A DNA stretch of 64,000 nucleotides from Hathewaya massiliensis (GCF_902143515.1 NZ_CABFVD010000001.1:806001-870000); one strand, 5' to 3'; shown: positions 8,491 through 17,235, numbered from the stretch's first letter. Notes: generated by a model not told the origin, from the sequence alone. Program-made: numbers and translations.

Positions 8491-9837
8491 ATGCAAAAAA
8501 ATCATGATGAATTATTTAAATCCTTAATTAACTCATTTAATAAGGGAACTTTAAAGAAAGATATATCTAATATGTTAAAAGGAACTGACTCCAATAAAGA
8601 GGAATTAGCAGGTTTAATTTCTTCTCTTTGTGGAGTTAAAATAAATTATTCAGATACTTTTATAGATGATATAAAAAAAGCTATTTCTAATTATAATTCT
8701 AAAGAAAAATTAGTTTTTAAAATAAAGGATTGTTCCATGTCTTGTGCTGATAAGACCGGCAAAACTGCCTGTGAAAAAAGCTGTCCCTTCGATGCTATAT
8801 TACTTAACAAAGAAGGGACTTCAACTTATATAGATCCATTTAAATGCACAGATTGTGGCTTTTGTGTAGATGCCTGTATAGATGGTAACATTGTGGACAG
8901 AGTTCAATTTCTCCCTCTATTTAATCTTTTAAAATCGGATAAACCAGTAATCGCAACTGTTGCCCCTGCAATATGTGGTCAATTTGGAGAAGAAGTCACT
9001 ATGAATCAATTAAGATCAGCCTTTAAAAAACTTGGCTTTTTAGATATGGTTGAAGTTGCTTTTTTTGCAGATATGTTAACCTTAAAAGAAGCCTTTGAAT
9101 TTAACGAACATGTTAAGTCAAAAGATGATTTGATGATAACTTCTTGTTGTTGCCCAATGTGGGTGGGTATGCTAAAAAGAGTTTATGCTGATTTAGTTAA
9201 ACACGTATCTCCTTCTATATCTCCTATGATAGCTTCAGGAAGAATTATTAAAAAGTTAAATCCTGAATGTAAGGTAGTGTTTATAGGCCCTTGCATAGCT
9301 AAAAAAGCTGAAGCAAAGGAAAAAGATTTGTTAGGTGATATTGATTTTGTTCTTACCTTCGAGGAATTAAAAGAAATCTTTGAAGCTTTAAATATTTTTC
9401 CTTCTAAATTGCCTGAGGATTTTACTTCTGAATACGCTTCTAAGGGTGGAAGACTTTATGCAAGAACAGGTGGAGTTTCAATTGCAATATCTGATGCTAT
9501 AAAAAGGCTTTTTCCTGAAAAACACGAGCTATTAGTTGCAATCCAAGGCAATGGAGTTAGAGAATGTAAAGACATATTATCTAAAGCTCAAGAAGGTAAT
9601 TTAAAGGCTAATTTTATAGAAGGTATGGGATGTGTTGGTGGATGTATTGGTGGCCCTAAGTCTTTAATTGAAAAGGAAAATGGTAAGGAGAATGTAACTA
9701 GATACGCCGAAAACTCCCATGTAACAGTTGCTATAGATAATGAATATATGAAAGAAATTCTTAAACAATTAGGCATAGAGAAAACTGAAGACTTCTATGA
9801 TAAGAATAAAACCAGTATTTTTCACAGAGACTTTTAG
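8491..9837 (+). CDS. [FeFe]-hydrogenase-like iron-sulfur protein (group B-like)
   Basis: The 448-residue protein has an N-terminal helical region, eight cysteines for two [4Fe-4S] clusters (C81, C85, C94, C98 and C119, C122, C125, C129), then a hydrogenase catalytic domain. The three H-cluster motifs are present in a variant form: TSCCCPMW (217-224), GPCIAKKAE (266-274) and EGMGCVGGCIGG (377-388). Classical group A enzymes have TSCCPxW and MPCxxK. The extra Cys and the Gly before PC resemble the group B type known from clostridia. It probably handles H2/proton/ferredoxin electron exchange, but activity is inferred. It stands alone, between repeat copies A and B, with no maturation genes nearby. 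Confidence 0.85.
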   Translation: MQKNHDELFKSLINSFNKGTLKKDISNMLKGTDSNKEELAGLISSLCGVKINYSDTFIDDIKKAISNYNSKEKLVFKIKDCSMSCADKTGKTACEKSCPFDAILLNKEGTSTYIDPFKCTDCGFCVDACIDGNIVDRVQFLPLFNLLKSDKPVIATVAPAICGQFGEEVTMNQLRSAFKKLGFLDMVEVAFFADMLTLKEAFEFNEHVKSKDDLMITSCCCPMWVGMLKRVYADLVKHVSPSISPMIASGRIIKKLNPECKVVFIGPCIAKKAEAKEKDLLGDIDFVLTFEELKEIFEALNIFPSKLPEDFTSEYASKGGRLYARTGGVSIAISDAIKRLFPEKHELLVAIQGNGVRECKDILSKAQEGNLKANFIEGMGCVGGCIGGPKSLIEKENGKENVTRYAENSHVTVAIDNEYMKEILKQLGIEKTEDFYDKNKTSIFHRDF

Positions 9838-9844
9838 TTTTCAA

Positions 9845-9973
9845 CCTATGACTATTTGCTCCAATACTCTATCCCCTTAAAAGCCGATGAAAAGATAGCT
9901 ACATTCTAGATAAAAACTTCTAGCTTTAGTAGGAGTAAAACTCCCTCTCAAGGCTAGAACTTTCTTTGTTTAA
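9845..9973. repeat. Dispersed hairpin repeat, copy B
   Basis: It starts CCTATGACTATTTGCTCCAA. The first hairpin is CTATC (9869-9873) with GATAG (9894-9898). The second is TTCTAGC (9918-9924) with GCTAGAA (9953-9959), enclosing GGAG/CTCC (9932-9935/9941-9944). It fills most of the gap between the hydrogenase-like and PAP2 genes. The rest of that gap (9974-10146) shows only AT-rich sequence and the ribosome binding site of the next gene. Confidence 0.7.
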
Positions 9974-10146
9974 GTAACTCTCTCTTCTCAAGGAACTCTC
10001 TTTATTATATAATGAAAAAAATGCTTAATATATTATGATTAAATTTTACTAAAAGTTAATTACAATATATCTTGTATTTAAAACTATTATGTTAAAATAT
10101 AATAGTAAGATTTTTTAAAAGAAGGTTTTTGAAAGGAGGAGTGCTT

Positions 10147-10674
10147 TTGAATTCCATATTAAACTCATTAAAGAAGAGAGATGAACGTGTACTTAGGTTT
10201 TTTAATGATTATATTAAATGTAATGAATTAGATTTTTTAATGCCAAAAATAACTTACTTAGGCTCAATTCCTTTTTCATATATATTTTGCGCTGCATTAC
10301 TATGTATCCCTAATAAAACTACTAGAAACATAGGTTTAAAATGTAGTATTTCTCTTGTTATATCTAGCATTGTAGCTATAATAATAAAAAAGACCATAAA
10401 TAGAGAAAGACCTTTTTTGATATTAAAAAACTTAAACATAAAAAAAATTCACATAGATGCATATTCCTTTCCTTCTGGACATACTACTATGGCCTTTTCC
10501 ATAGGAATCATGCTATCTCTATGCCTTCCACATTTAGATTATATTTTTATTTTATTATCTTTAGCTGTGGGTATTTCAAGAATGTATATTGGAGTACATT
10601 ATCCTACTGATGTTATAATGGGAATGATCATAGGAACTCTTTGTTCTTATGCCACATACTATTTTATACTATGA
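10147..10674 (+). CDS. PAP2-family membrane phosphatase
   Basis: This is an integral membrane phosphatase of the PAP2/undecaprenyl-pyrophosphate-phosphatase type, about 175 residues with several hydrophobic helices. The three catalytic blocks are complete: KKTINRERP (K...RP), SFPSGHT, and SRMYIGVHYPTD (R...H...D). The substrate is not known; lipid carriers such as undecaprenyl pyrophosphate are plausible. The frame opens with TTG at 10129 inside AAAGGAGGAG. The TTG at 10147, seven bases after AGGAGG, gives a sensible N-terminus (MNSILNSLKKRDERV) and is preferred. It is bracketed by repeat copies B and C, and its stop codon overlaps the edge of copy C. Confidence 0.88.
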   Translation: MNSILNSLKKRDERVLRFFNDYIKCNELDFLMPKITYLGSIPFSYIFCAALLCIPNKTTRNIGLKCSISLVISSIVAIIIKKTINRERPFLILKNLNIKKIHIDAYSFPSGHTTMAFSIGIMLSLCLPHLDYIFILLSLAVGISRMYIGVHYPTDVIMGMIIGTLCSYATYYFIL

Positions 10675-10800
10675 CTCACTCTAATACTCTCATCTTTTTA
10701 AGACTTAGAGAAAAAAAGGGGGAATATGCCCCTATATAAGAATTTATGAGCTTTAAAGGAATACGCATTTCCTCCTAAGCTTATAAACCTGTTTATGAAA
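10670..10800. repeat. Dispersed hairpin repeat, copy C
   Basis: It starts ATGACTCACTCTAATACTCT, overlapping the PAP2 stop codon. The second hairpin pairs TTTATGAGCTT (10743-10753) with AAGCTTATAAA (10777-10787), one G-T pair, enclosing AAAGGAAT/ATTTCCT. Stem sequences differ from copies B, D and E while pairing is kept. Confidence 0.7.
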
Positions 10801-10829
10801 TAAAAAAACTTAAAATAGGGGGAAATTAT

Positions 10830-11483
10830 ATGTTAAGAGAAATAAAGGGTGTTATATTTGATTTAGACGGAACTTTAGTAGATTCTATGTGGATATGGGA
10901 AAAAATCGATATAGATTATTTAAAAGCTCACAATAAACCTCTGCCCAAAGACCTAAGATGCCATATTGAACATCTTAGCTTTGAAGAAACCTCTTCTTAC
11001 TTTAAACAAAGATTTAATCTGCCCTATACAGAAGAAGAAATTCAAAACCAATGGTTTGAAATGGCAATAAAAGAGTACTCCACTAATGTACCATTAAAAG
11101 CAGGAGTAAAAAACTTTTTAAAAATATTAAAAGCAGCAAACATAAAAATAGCTCTAGCTACAAGTAACTGCAAGCCTCTAATAAATGCTTGCTTAAAAGC
11201 TCATGGCATTGAAGAATATTTTCATAGCATCACAACTACAAGTGAAGTCACCCGCGGAAAGAACTTTCCTGATGTATATCTTTTAGCTGCTGAAAGGTTA
11301 GATGTGGCCCCTAAAAATTGCGTGGTTTTTGAGGACATACTCCCAGCTATAAAGGGTGCTAAGTCTGCGGGGATGAGAGTTGTTGGTGTTTATGATGATT
11401 TTTCAAAACTGCAAGAAGAAGAGATTAAATCCATAGCTCACAAGTATATATATAACTATGAAGAACTTATTAATATAATTTAA
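10830..11483 (+). CDS. HAD-superfamily hydrolase (beta-phosphoglucomutase-like)
   Basis: This is a cytoplasmic phosphatase or phosphoglucomutase-like enzyme of 217 residues. Motif I is FDLDGTLVDSMW with the nucleophile Asp11 and acid/base Asp13. A helical cap domain (about 17-85) follows, then motif II (ALATSN), a Lys in the segment RGKNFPDVYLLAAERL, and motif IV (VFEDILPAIKGAKSAGM). The physiological substrate cannot be told from sequence. GGGGGAAATTAT precedes the ATG. The gene follows repeat copy C, and its 3' end is partly duplicated in tandem (11456-11534). Confidence 0.9.
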   Translation: MLREIKGVIFDLDGTLVDSMWIWEKIDIDYLKAHNKPLPKDLRCHIEHLSFEETSSYFKQRFNLPYTEEEIQNQWFEMAIKEYSTNVPLKAGVKNFLKILKAANIKIALATSNCKPLINACLKAHGIEEYFHSITTTSEVTRGKNFPDVYLLAAERLDVAPKNCVVFEDILPAIKGAKSAGMRVVGVYDDFSKLQEEEIKSIAHKYIYNYEELINII

Positions 11484-11534
11484 TAATTATAAAAAGCTAT
11501 GAAGAACCTATAAATATAACTTTATAATTATAAA
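11456..11534. repeat. Imperfect tandem duplication at the 3' end of the HAD gene
   Basis: A unit of about 38 bases at 11456-11493, beginning CTATGAAGAACTTAT, recurs at 11497-11534 as CTATGAAGAACCTAT with a few substitutions, at a period of 41. The first unit holds the last HAD codons and stop; the second is non-coding. Confidence 0.65.
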
Positions 11535-11545
11535 GAATTAGTTAG

Positions 11546-11588
11546 AGAGGGATTATAAGCCTGTTAAATTTAAGCTTATAATCCCTCT
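11546..11588. terminator. Bidirectional terminator hairpin
   Basis: AGAGGGATTATAAGC (11546-11560) pairs perfectly with GCTTATAATCCCTCT (11574-11588). It lies between the convergent HAD and comB genes. A second palindrome, AACATAAAAAT/ATTTTTATGTT, lies at about 11617-11642 nearer comB. Confidence 0.8.
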
Positions 11589-11662
11589 AATGTTTATAAT
11601 AAGATTTTTGCCAGTATAACATAAAAATTAATTTTTATGTTAAGCTTAATTAAGTATAAAAT

Positions 11663-12370
11663 TTATTTAATCTCACAATTTTTATACTGAGGCACAATAT
11701 GCACAGTATCCTTTTTGAAGCAGTATTCTAAATCTTCTTCTAAACCTAATGACTTTAATCTTTTATAATGAACTGCATCTTTTATAAAACTAATTATATC
11801 CTTATGATTATCATAAGACATTAAGGCAGTACGAGCTATATCAGTAAGCTCTAATTCCTCTTCATTTTCTCTAATCTTATATATAAGATATCCTGCACAA
11901 ATAAAGTCATCCATAGAGAACTCCCCATTGGTTCCTGAATTTACTATAACTAAATCTTCTCCAAAATCTAAGACTTTCTCTGCCACTGCTTCCCCATTTA
12001 TCATAGAACCAATTAATATATTTTTAGCATCTTCACTAGCCTTTATAGCCCTCGTCCCATTGCTTGTAGTCATAACTAAAGTCTTGCCACTTATAACTTC
12101 CTTTGTGTACTCTAATGGAGAATTAGAACAATTAAATCCTTCTATTTTAAGTGCATTTCTCTCTCCACCCAATATACATTGATCTAGATTTTCCTTAGCA
12201 TATTCAAAGGCTTCTTCCATAGAAAGTACAGGCACAACTTTTGAACATCCGTTATTTATAGCTGTTACAATTACAGAAGTTGCCCTTAGAACATCAATTA
12301 TTACCACAGTTTTCCCTTTTATCTTTTTCCTATCTATGTGGTCTGCAGATATCATTAAATCTATTTTCAT
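11663..12370 (-). CDS. comB: 2-phosphosulfolactate phosphatase (ComB family)
   Basis: This is an Mg-dependent phosphatase family first known from coenzyme M synthesis in archaea; in clostridia the real substrate is uncertain. It has 235 residues, the family length. Family blocks visible are [17 protein letters not shown] at the N-terminus, [32 protein letters not shown], and [19 protein letters not shown]. It lies 15 bases downstream of a radical SAM gene on the same strand, so the two are probably one transcript. No other coenzyme M or sulfolactate gene is in the window, so the annotation is of family, not pathway. Confidence 0.88.
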   Translation of the reverse strand: MKIDLMISADHIDRKKIKGKTVVIIDVLRATSVIVTAINNGCSKVVPVLSMEEAFEYAKENLDQCILGGERNALKIEGFNCSNSPLEYTKEVISGKTLVMTTSNGTRAIKASEDAKNILIGSMINGEAVAEKVLDFGEDLVIVNSGTNGEFSMDDFICAGYLIYKIRENEEELELTDIARTALMSYDNHKDIISFIKDAVHYKRLKSLGLEEDLEYCFKKDTVHIVPQYKNCEIK

Positions 12371-12385
12371 AACACTTCACCTCTT

Positions 12386-13318
12386 TTAAAGCTCCTTATA
12401 ATTTTTCCCTTGATATATATCCTCAGTTTCTAACTTTTTATCTATAGCATTTAAAACTTCCCATTTTTTAAGACTCCACATAGGACCTATAAGTAAGTTT
12501 CGTGGAGCATCTCCTGTAAGTCTATGAACCACCGTAGAATGCGGTAACAGAGATATAGCTTCACAAATTAAATCTACATACTCTTCCATTTCCATAAACT
12601 TTAACTGCCCACTGTCATAAAACTTTACTAGAGGAGTATTCTCCATTAAATGAAGAAGATGAATCTTTACCCCTTGTATATCCATATGAGAAATATATTT
12701 TATGGTATCTAACATATCCTCCCTATCTTCCCCAGGAAGCCCAAAGATAATATGTACCACTACATCAATATTTCTTTTCCTTAGTTCTCTAACTGCCTTT
12801 TCAAAAACCTCTAATTCATATCCTCTATTTATTAATTTAGCTGTGCTTTCTTTTGAGGTCTGAAGTCCTAGTTCTACCCAAGTATAAACCTTTTTATTAT
12901 AAGACTCTAAAAGCTCTAATACATCTTCTCCAAGGCAATCTGGTCTTGTAGCTATAGCTAAGGCCACTACCCCTTCTTTATCTGTAGCTTCTTTATACTT
13001 TTTATCTAAAACCTCTATAGGTGCATAAGTATTGGTATATGCCTGAAAATATGATATATATTTCCCTGTATTCCATTTTTTCTTCATCATATTTTTTATA
13101 TCTTCAAATTGCTTATCTATAGAAAATCTCCTATCCCCAGCGAAATCTCCTGACCCCCTAGAACTACAAAAAATACATCCCCCTGAACTAATCTTTCCAT
13201 CTCTATTGGGACAAGAAAATCCAGCATCTAAGGATATTTTAAAGACCTTTTCTCCAAATTTTTCTCTTAAAAAATAGTTCAAACTGTGATATCTTTTATC
13301 CTGCCAAAATTTTTGCAT
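12386..13318 (-). CDS. Radical SAM protein, TIGR01212/YtqA family
   Basis: The 310-residue protein has the cluster-binding signature of this family near the N-terminus: CPNRDGKISSGGCIFCSS, with Cys spaced CX(n)CX2C. The motifs PDCLGEDVLELL and WVELGLQTS further along match elongator-like/HemN-like radical SAM barrels. The gene product is expected to bind a [4Fe-4S] cluster and S-adenosylmethionine. The substrate was not established when this family was named, and modification of tRNA or protein is possible. It begins MQKFWQDKRYHSLNYFLREKFG, typical of the family apart from small changes. It is upstream of and likely co-transcribed with comB. Confidence 0.87.
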   Translation of the reverse strand: MQKFWQDKRYHSLNYFLREKFGEKVFKISLDAGFSCPNRDGKISSGGCIFCSSRGSGDFAGDRRFSIDKQFEDIKNMMKKKWNTGKYISYFQAYTNTYAPIEVLDKKYKEATDKEGVVALAIATRPDCLGEDVLELLESYNKKVYTWVELGLQTSKESTAKLINRGYELEVFEKAVRELRKRNIDVVVHIIFGLPGEDREDMLDTIKYISHMDIQGVKIHLLHLMENTPLVKFYDSGQLKFMEMEEYVDLICEAISLLPHSTVVHRLTGDAPRNLLIGPMWSLKKWEVLNAIDKKLETEDIYQGKNYKEL

Positions 13319-13468
13319 TTTCTTCTTCCTTTCAGTTAAATATAACTATATTTTATGCTTATTATAAAAAAACTTCAAATCTTTATAAGTCAAAAGATAA
13401 TATAGTGAAGTACTTAGGACTTTTCTAATTCTAAATTTTCATCTCTACATAATCAAAAAAGTAATATA

Positions 13469-13524
13469 GTGGAGTATTCTCTAGGATTAAAATAAAATTT
13501 AATCCTAGAGAAATTTTTCTCCAC
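13469..13524. terminator. Nested inverted repeat, probable terminator of the lipoprotein gene
   Basis: TTCTCTAGGATTAAA (13477-13491) pairs perfectly with TTTAATCCTAGAGAA (13498-13512), and an outer GTGGAG (13469-13474) pairs with CTCCAC (13519-13524). It lies 78 bases past the stop of the gene at 13602. TAATATAGTGGAGTA at its edge has a near copy at about 13400, so it may be a decayed repeat. Confidence 0.6.
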
Positions 13525-13601
13525 TAAATATAAATCCCTACAACTTAATTATATCAAACCTATAAAATTTTTATATTTATGTTTTAAATTGCACTAATGT
13601 C

Positions 13602-14702
13602 TTATAACTTAGTTATATTAAACTCCTTTAAGTCTAATTTGTACTTTCCTAAAATAGATGTATCTGAACTATTTATACCATCTCTTTTTTTAACTTCAAA
13701 GTTCAATATATCCTTATTAAAAGAATCATATACTAAATCAACTTTATCTACTGGGAAAATACTTTTAAAATCTATAGGCACCATTTCACCAGATCCTGCT
13801 TTATATATTCTAAATATTTTTCCTCCACTGCTTTTATACTGACAAAGTAAAAGTTCCTCATCTTGGGAAAAGACTAAAAACTCTATACTACTACCTTTTA
13901 GTATATCTAAGGAGACTATCTCTTTTCCTACAGGTTTTTCTTTCATTCCCGTTGACTTACCTTCTTGGTCCCCTTGTTGACCTTCACTTTTATCACCACC
14001 ACCTCCACCTCCTGCTCCACTTCCTTGAACTGCTAGAGTGTCATCTATAGCTATAACTCCTATATAAGGATTTTCTCCTTTAGTGCTTACAGCTATTTTA
14101 TCACCACTATAAGAGAATTGTATTGGGCCAAATTCATCTTTAGTAACTGGCACTTTGTATATGTTACCTCCATCATCCTTAGGGAAAAAATAGTTTGGTA
14201 AACTCCCCATCTCTGTAACAAGATCAGTTTTTACGTTTTTCTTGCTTCTTTGCCTTATTTGCTTTTTTTCATTAAACCCCTCTTTTTCTGGGTTATATTT
14301 GATTTCAGATATTTTATATTCTGACTTTTCTTTTATAACTTTTATAGCATAATTATCTAAAAAAGCTTCTGAAGAAGTTTCACTTGATCTTGTTACTTTC
14401 ATCTCTATTAATGCACTTCTCCCCACTTCACTTATATTTTCCATATTATATCCTTTAATCTTAAGCTTATTTTCCCCCATATCCTTGCTTTTTTCTTCTA
14501 ACTCTTTTGTATATAATTTTTTAGCATTTTTATAATCTTCATTAGAAAGATACCCCATATAATTTTCAACTATATTTACAGCAGATTTCATTTGGAACTT
14601 ATTTTCATCTGAATTTTCTTCTTTCTTAGATTTACTACAACTTATAAAGAATAAACTCATAAATATTAAAATAATGCATAATATTATTCTTTTTTTTCTC
14701 AC
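13602..14702 (-). CDS. Putative lipoprotein with a Gly-rich linker
   Basis: Function is not recognised. The 366-residue product has a basic N-terminus, a hydrophobic stretch and the lipobox FISC at about residues 19-22, so it is expected to be lipid-anchored on the outer face of the membrane. Residues about 40-150 look like an NTF2-like or DUF4829-type helical region (VENYMGYLSNEDYKNAKKLY). The second half resembles a beta-rich domain, interrupted by a Gly-rich stretch (GSGAGGGGGGDKSEGQQG) around residues 222-240. The start is GTG without a clear ribosome binding site. An overlapping small ORF or structured element lies immediately upstream (14635-14808). Confidence 0.75.
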   Translation of the reverse strand: MRKKRIILCIILIFMSLFFISCSKSKKEENSDENKFQMKSAVNIVENYMGYLSNEDYKNAKKLYTKELEEKSKDMGENKLKIKGYNMENISEVGRSALIEMKVTRSSETSSEAFLDNYAIKVIKEKSEYKISEIKYNPEKEGFNEKKQIRQRSKKNVKTDLVTEMGSLPNYFFPKDDGGNIYKVPVTKDEFGPIQFSYSGDKIAVSTKGENPYIGVIAIDDTLAVQGSGAGGGGGGDKSEGQQGDQEGKSTGMKEKPVGKEIVSLDILKGSSIEFLVFSQDEELLLCQYKSSGGKIFRIYKAGSGEMVPIDFKSIFPVDKVDLVYDSFNKDILNFEVKKRDGINSSDTSILGKYKLDLKEFNITKL

Positions 14703-14808
14703 ATTTATCTATGCCACTAAAAATATGAATAACCATATACCTCTTAACAGAGTTACTAGCTTCAGCAGGTTCTTTCTGAAACCTATAGCTCTTTGCAAGC
14801 TGTGGCAT
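14635..14808 (-). other. Small ORF (57 codons) coinciding with a structured element
   Basis: An ATG at 14808 with GGGAGG three bases upstream opens a 57-codon frame (starts MPQLAKSYRFQKEP) that ends at 14635, overlapping the start of the lipoprotein gene out of frame. The same DNA at 14711-14808 has paired ends, ATGCCAC/GTGGCAT (14711-14717/14802-14808). Inside are three hairpins: ATATG/CATAT (14723-14727/14734-14738), CTCT/AGAG (14741-14744/14749-14752) and AGCTT/AAGCT (14758-14762/14797-14801), the last enclosing AGGTT/AACCT. It could be a non-coding RNA or leader, a repeat element, or a short coding gene. I cannot decide which. The remainder of the 14703-15006 gap is AT-rich with no clear signal. 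Confidence 0.4.
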
Positions 14809-15006
14809 TAACCTCCCTTTCTTTTGTTATTTATCATCTTTTATTTTATAAATTTAATTTTGCCTCCAACTTCTATCTCTTTAATTAGTTGTAACTATAT
14901 TTTTTCCATAAAACAAAATTTAATTAATAAATTCATTATTTTATAAAACACATAATATGTATATATAGAACTAGTTATGTTCTACTAATTTTCTGGAGGG
15001 ATTCAC

Positions 15007-16071
15007 TTGAAAGAAACCTTTAAAAAAGTATTACAAATTTCAGCAGTATTTATTGGTACCGTAGTAGGTGCTGGTTTAGCTTCTGGTCAAGAAATAACAC
15101 AATTTTTTACTACATACGGTGCTAAAAGTTTTATAGGCATTTTTGTTTGTCTTATAATCTATATTATTATGTGTTCTATAATATCTAGTATAAGTATTAA
15201 GTATAATTTAAATTCCTATGACCAATTAATAACTACTGTAAGCCCAGGCTATTTTGGAAAAGCCACAGATTTAGTTACAGGCTTTTTCTTAATTAGTAGC
15301 TCTGCTATTATTTTAGCTGGAAGTGGTGCATTGCTTCATCAATATTTTAATATTCCAAAATACGTAGGTATTTTACTTATGTGCGTAATATCATTGTACA
15401 CATTAATGAAAGATACTAATGGATTGGTTGTGATAAATTCTTTTATAGTGCCGTCTCTAATATTTGTATTGTTATTTGTATTTTTCTTATACCTAAGCTT
15501 TTTCGGTGAGTATATAACTATAGATAAGATAGTAAGTATGAAACCACATAAGGTAGAAATATTGCCCTATCAATGGTTTATATCCTCATTACTATATGCA
15601 GGATTTAACATACTTTGTTGTAGTGGAGTTTTAGTGCCTTTAAGTCGTGAAGTAAAGTCTAAAAGTGCTATGATAAAAGGAATTATTTTAGGTTCTATTG
15701 TTCTTACAGTGCTTTCAATTATTATAAATATTATGCTAGGACTTAACATTCCTTCTATTTTTAAATATGACATTCCATTACTTCACATAGCAGCACCTTT
15801 TGGCAAAATAATTCAAGGCATGCTTCTTTGTGTTATATGGTGTGAAATGTTTTCAACAGAGGTTTCTGACATATATAGTGTAGCTAAAACCATGGAGCAA
15901 AAGTATAAAACAAGTTATAAAAAGGCTGTTTTTATAGTAATGGCAATTGCAGTTCCCATGTCTCAAATAGGATTTAAAAACTTGATTAAGGTCCTATATC
16001 CTGGATTTGGAGCTGTTAGTGTTATATTTATGGTTAGATGTATATGGTTTTACATTAAAAATAAATCTTAA
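15007..16071 (+). CDS. YkvI-like multipass membrane protein
   Basis: This is a probable transporter of the APC-type fold, 354 residues with about ten hydrophobic helices. The N-terminal block KVLQISAVFIGTVVGAGLAS is typical of YkvI-like proteins, with Gly-rich unwound-helix signals (GTVVGAGLASGQE). The substrate is unknown. TTG at 15007 is the start, with GGAGGG seven bases upstream. It is divergent from the lipoprotein gene at 13602 and separated by 75 bases from the radical SAM gene downstream, which has its own likely promoter. Confidence 0.8.
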   Translation: MKETFKKVLQISAVFIGTVVGAGLASGQEITQFFTTYGAKSFIGIFVCLIIYIIMCSIISSISIKYNLNSYDQLITTVSPGYFGKATDLVTGFFLISSSAIILAGSGALLHQYFNIPKYVGILLMCVISLYTLMKDTNGLVVINSFIVPSLIFVLLFVFFLYLSFFGEYITIDKIVSMKPHKVEILPYQWFISSLLYAGFNILCCSGVLVPLSREVKSKSAMIKGIILGSIVLTVLSIIINIMLGLNIPSIFKYDIPLLHIAAPFGKIIQGMLLCVIWCEMFSTEVSDIYSVAKTMEQKYKTSYKKAVFIVMAIAVPMSQIGFKNLIKVLYPGFGAVSVIFMVRCIWFYIKNKS

Positions 16072-16074
16072 ACT

Positions 16075-16104
16075 TTGACAAGAACTCCATGCTCTTGATA
16101 AAAT
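16075..16104 (+). promoter_or_regulatory. Possible sigma-A promoter
   Basis: TTGACA (16075-16080) and TAAAAT (16099-16104) with an 18-base spacer lie 43 bases upstream of the radical SAM start at 16147. Confidence 0.5.
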
Positions 16105-16146
16105 TATTCTAAGATATTTTAACTTAAGTCGAAAGAAGGACATTTT

Positions 16147-17052
16147 ATGAATAATAAGATATATTTAGAGCAATGTCATATGTGCCCTAGAGATTGTAAT
16201 GTAAATAGAAATAAAACTTCTCTTGGTGTATGTAATGCAGGTAATGAAATTAAGCTAGCAAGGGTTTCGCTCCATCCTTGGGAAGAGCCTCCTGTATCAG
16301 GCGTAAATGGTTCTGGAACAGTGTTTTTTTCTAATTGCAATTTAAAATGTGTGTTTTGTCAAAATCACCATATAAGCCAAAATGGTAAAGGTAAAGAAGT
16401 CTCCATACAGAGATTAAGTGGTATTTTCTTAGAACAACAAGAAAGAGGCGCTCACAATATAAATCTTGTTACCCCTACTCATTATGCGCTACAAATTAAG
16501 GAAGCACTTAAAATAGCGAAAGAAAGAGGTTTACATATACCTATTTTGTACAACTCAAATGGATATGAAAGTTTAAATACTTTAAAGGCACTGGATGGAT
16601 ATATAGATGTTTATTTACCTGATCTTAAATACTACAATGATAAGTATGCTATTAAATATTCTAATGCTCCTAATTATTTTAAAATAGCATCAGAAGCTAT
16701 AAAACTTATGTATTGTCAAGTAGGATCTGTTCAGTTTGATGAAAATGGAATGATTAAAAAAGGTATGATAATAAGGCATTTAATGTTACCTGGGCTTTTA
16801 TTTGATTCTAAAAAGATAATAGATTTTATCTTCCAAAATTTTGGACATAATGTTTATATTAGTCTTATGAATCAATACACACCTATGTATAAGGCTTCTC
16901 AATTTAAAGAGATAAATAAAGTATTAAACCCTAAGCTCTATGACTCTTTAATTGACTATTGTTCATCCTTAGGAATTAAAAATGCTTTTATTCAAGATTC
17001 TGGAACAAATACAGAGGATTTTGTACCTGAATTTGATTTAAGAGGAGTTTAA
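16147..17052 (+). CDS. Radical SAM protein, PflA-like
   Basis: The 301-residue enzyme resembles the family often labelled as putative pyruvate formate-lyase activating enzyme. An N-terminal Cys cluster (CHMCPRDCNVNR...GVC, residues about 10-30) precedes the radical SAM motif CNLKCVFCQNH (CX3CX2C) at about residues 64-74. The barrel includes LVTPTHY, PILYNSNGYE and DVYLPDLKYY, and the protein ends with IQDSGTNTEDFVPEFDLRGV. The target is unknown, as no glycyl-radical enzyme is adjacent. AAGAAGGA precedes the ATG. Confidence 0.88.
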   Translation: MNNKIYLEQCHMCPRDCNVNRNKTSLGVCNAGNEIKLARVSLHPWEEPPVSGVNGSGTVFFSNCNLKCVFCQNHHISQNGKGKEVSIQRLSGIFLEQQERGAHNINLVTPTHYALQIKEALKIAKERGLHIPILYNSNGYESLNTLKALDGYIDVYLPDLKYYNDKYAIKYSNAPNYFKIASEAIKLMYCQVGSVQFDENGMIKKGMIIRHLMLPGLLFDSKKIIDFIFQNFGHNVYISLMNQYTPMYKASQFKEINKVLNPKLYDSLIDYCSSLGIKNAFIQDSGTNTEDFVPEFDLRGV

Positions 17053-17093
17053 ATTTAAGTCACAAAAACAAATAGCTATTTACAAAAATATAT

Positions 17094-17136
17094 AAGACTT
17101 TCTAAGTTTCTATCCCTATGAAACTTAGAAAGTCTT
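17094..17136. terminator. Hairpin terminator between convergent genes
   Basis: AAGACTTTCTAAGTTTC (17094-17110) pairs perfectly over 17 bases with GAAACTTAGAAAGTCTT (17120-17136). It lies between the radical SAM gene and the convergent PAP2 gene. Confidence 0.8.
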
Positions 17137-17235
17137 ATTAATTCACATGAAAACTTTCTGATAAACCACTTTAAATAATATGTTCTAATTAAAAATATAT
17201 TGAAATAAAATTTCCTTTTTACATAAATATTCTAG

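Noticed and set aside
14710-14809. Thiamine pyrophosphate riboswitch
   Set aside because: GAACCTG and TAGTAAC look like part of its 3' half, but the CTGAGA core and the final consensus are missing and no thiamine gene is near.
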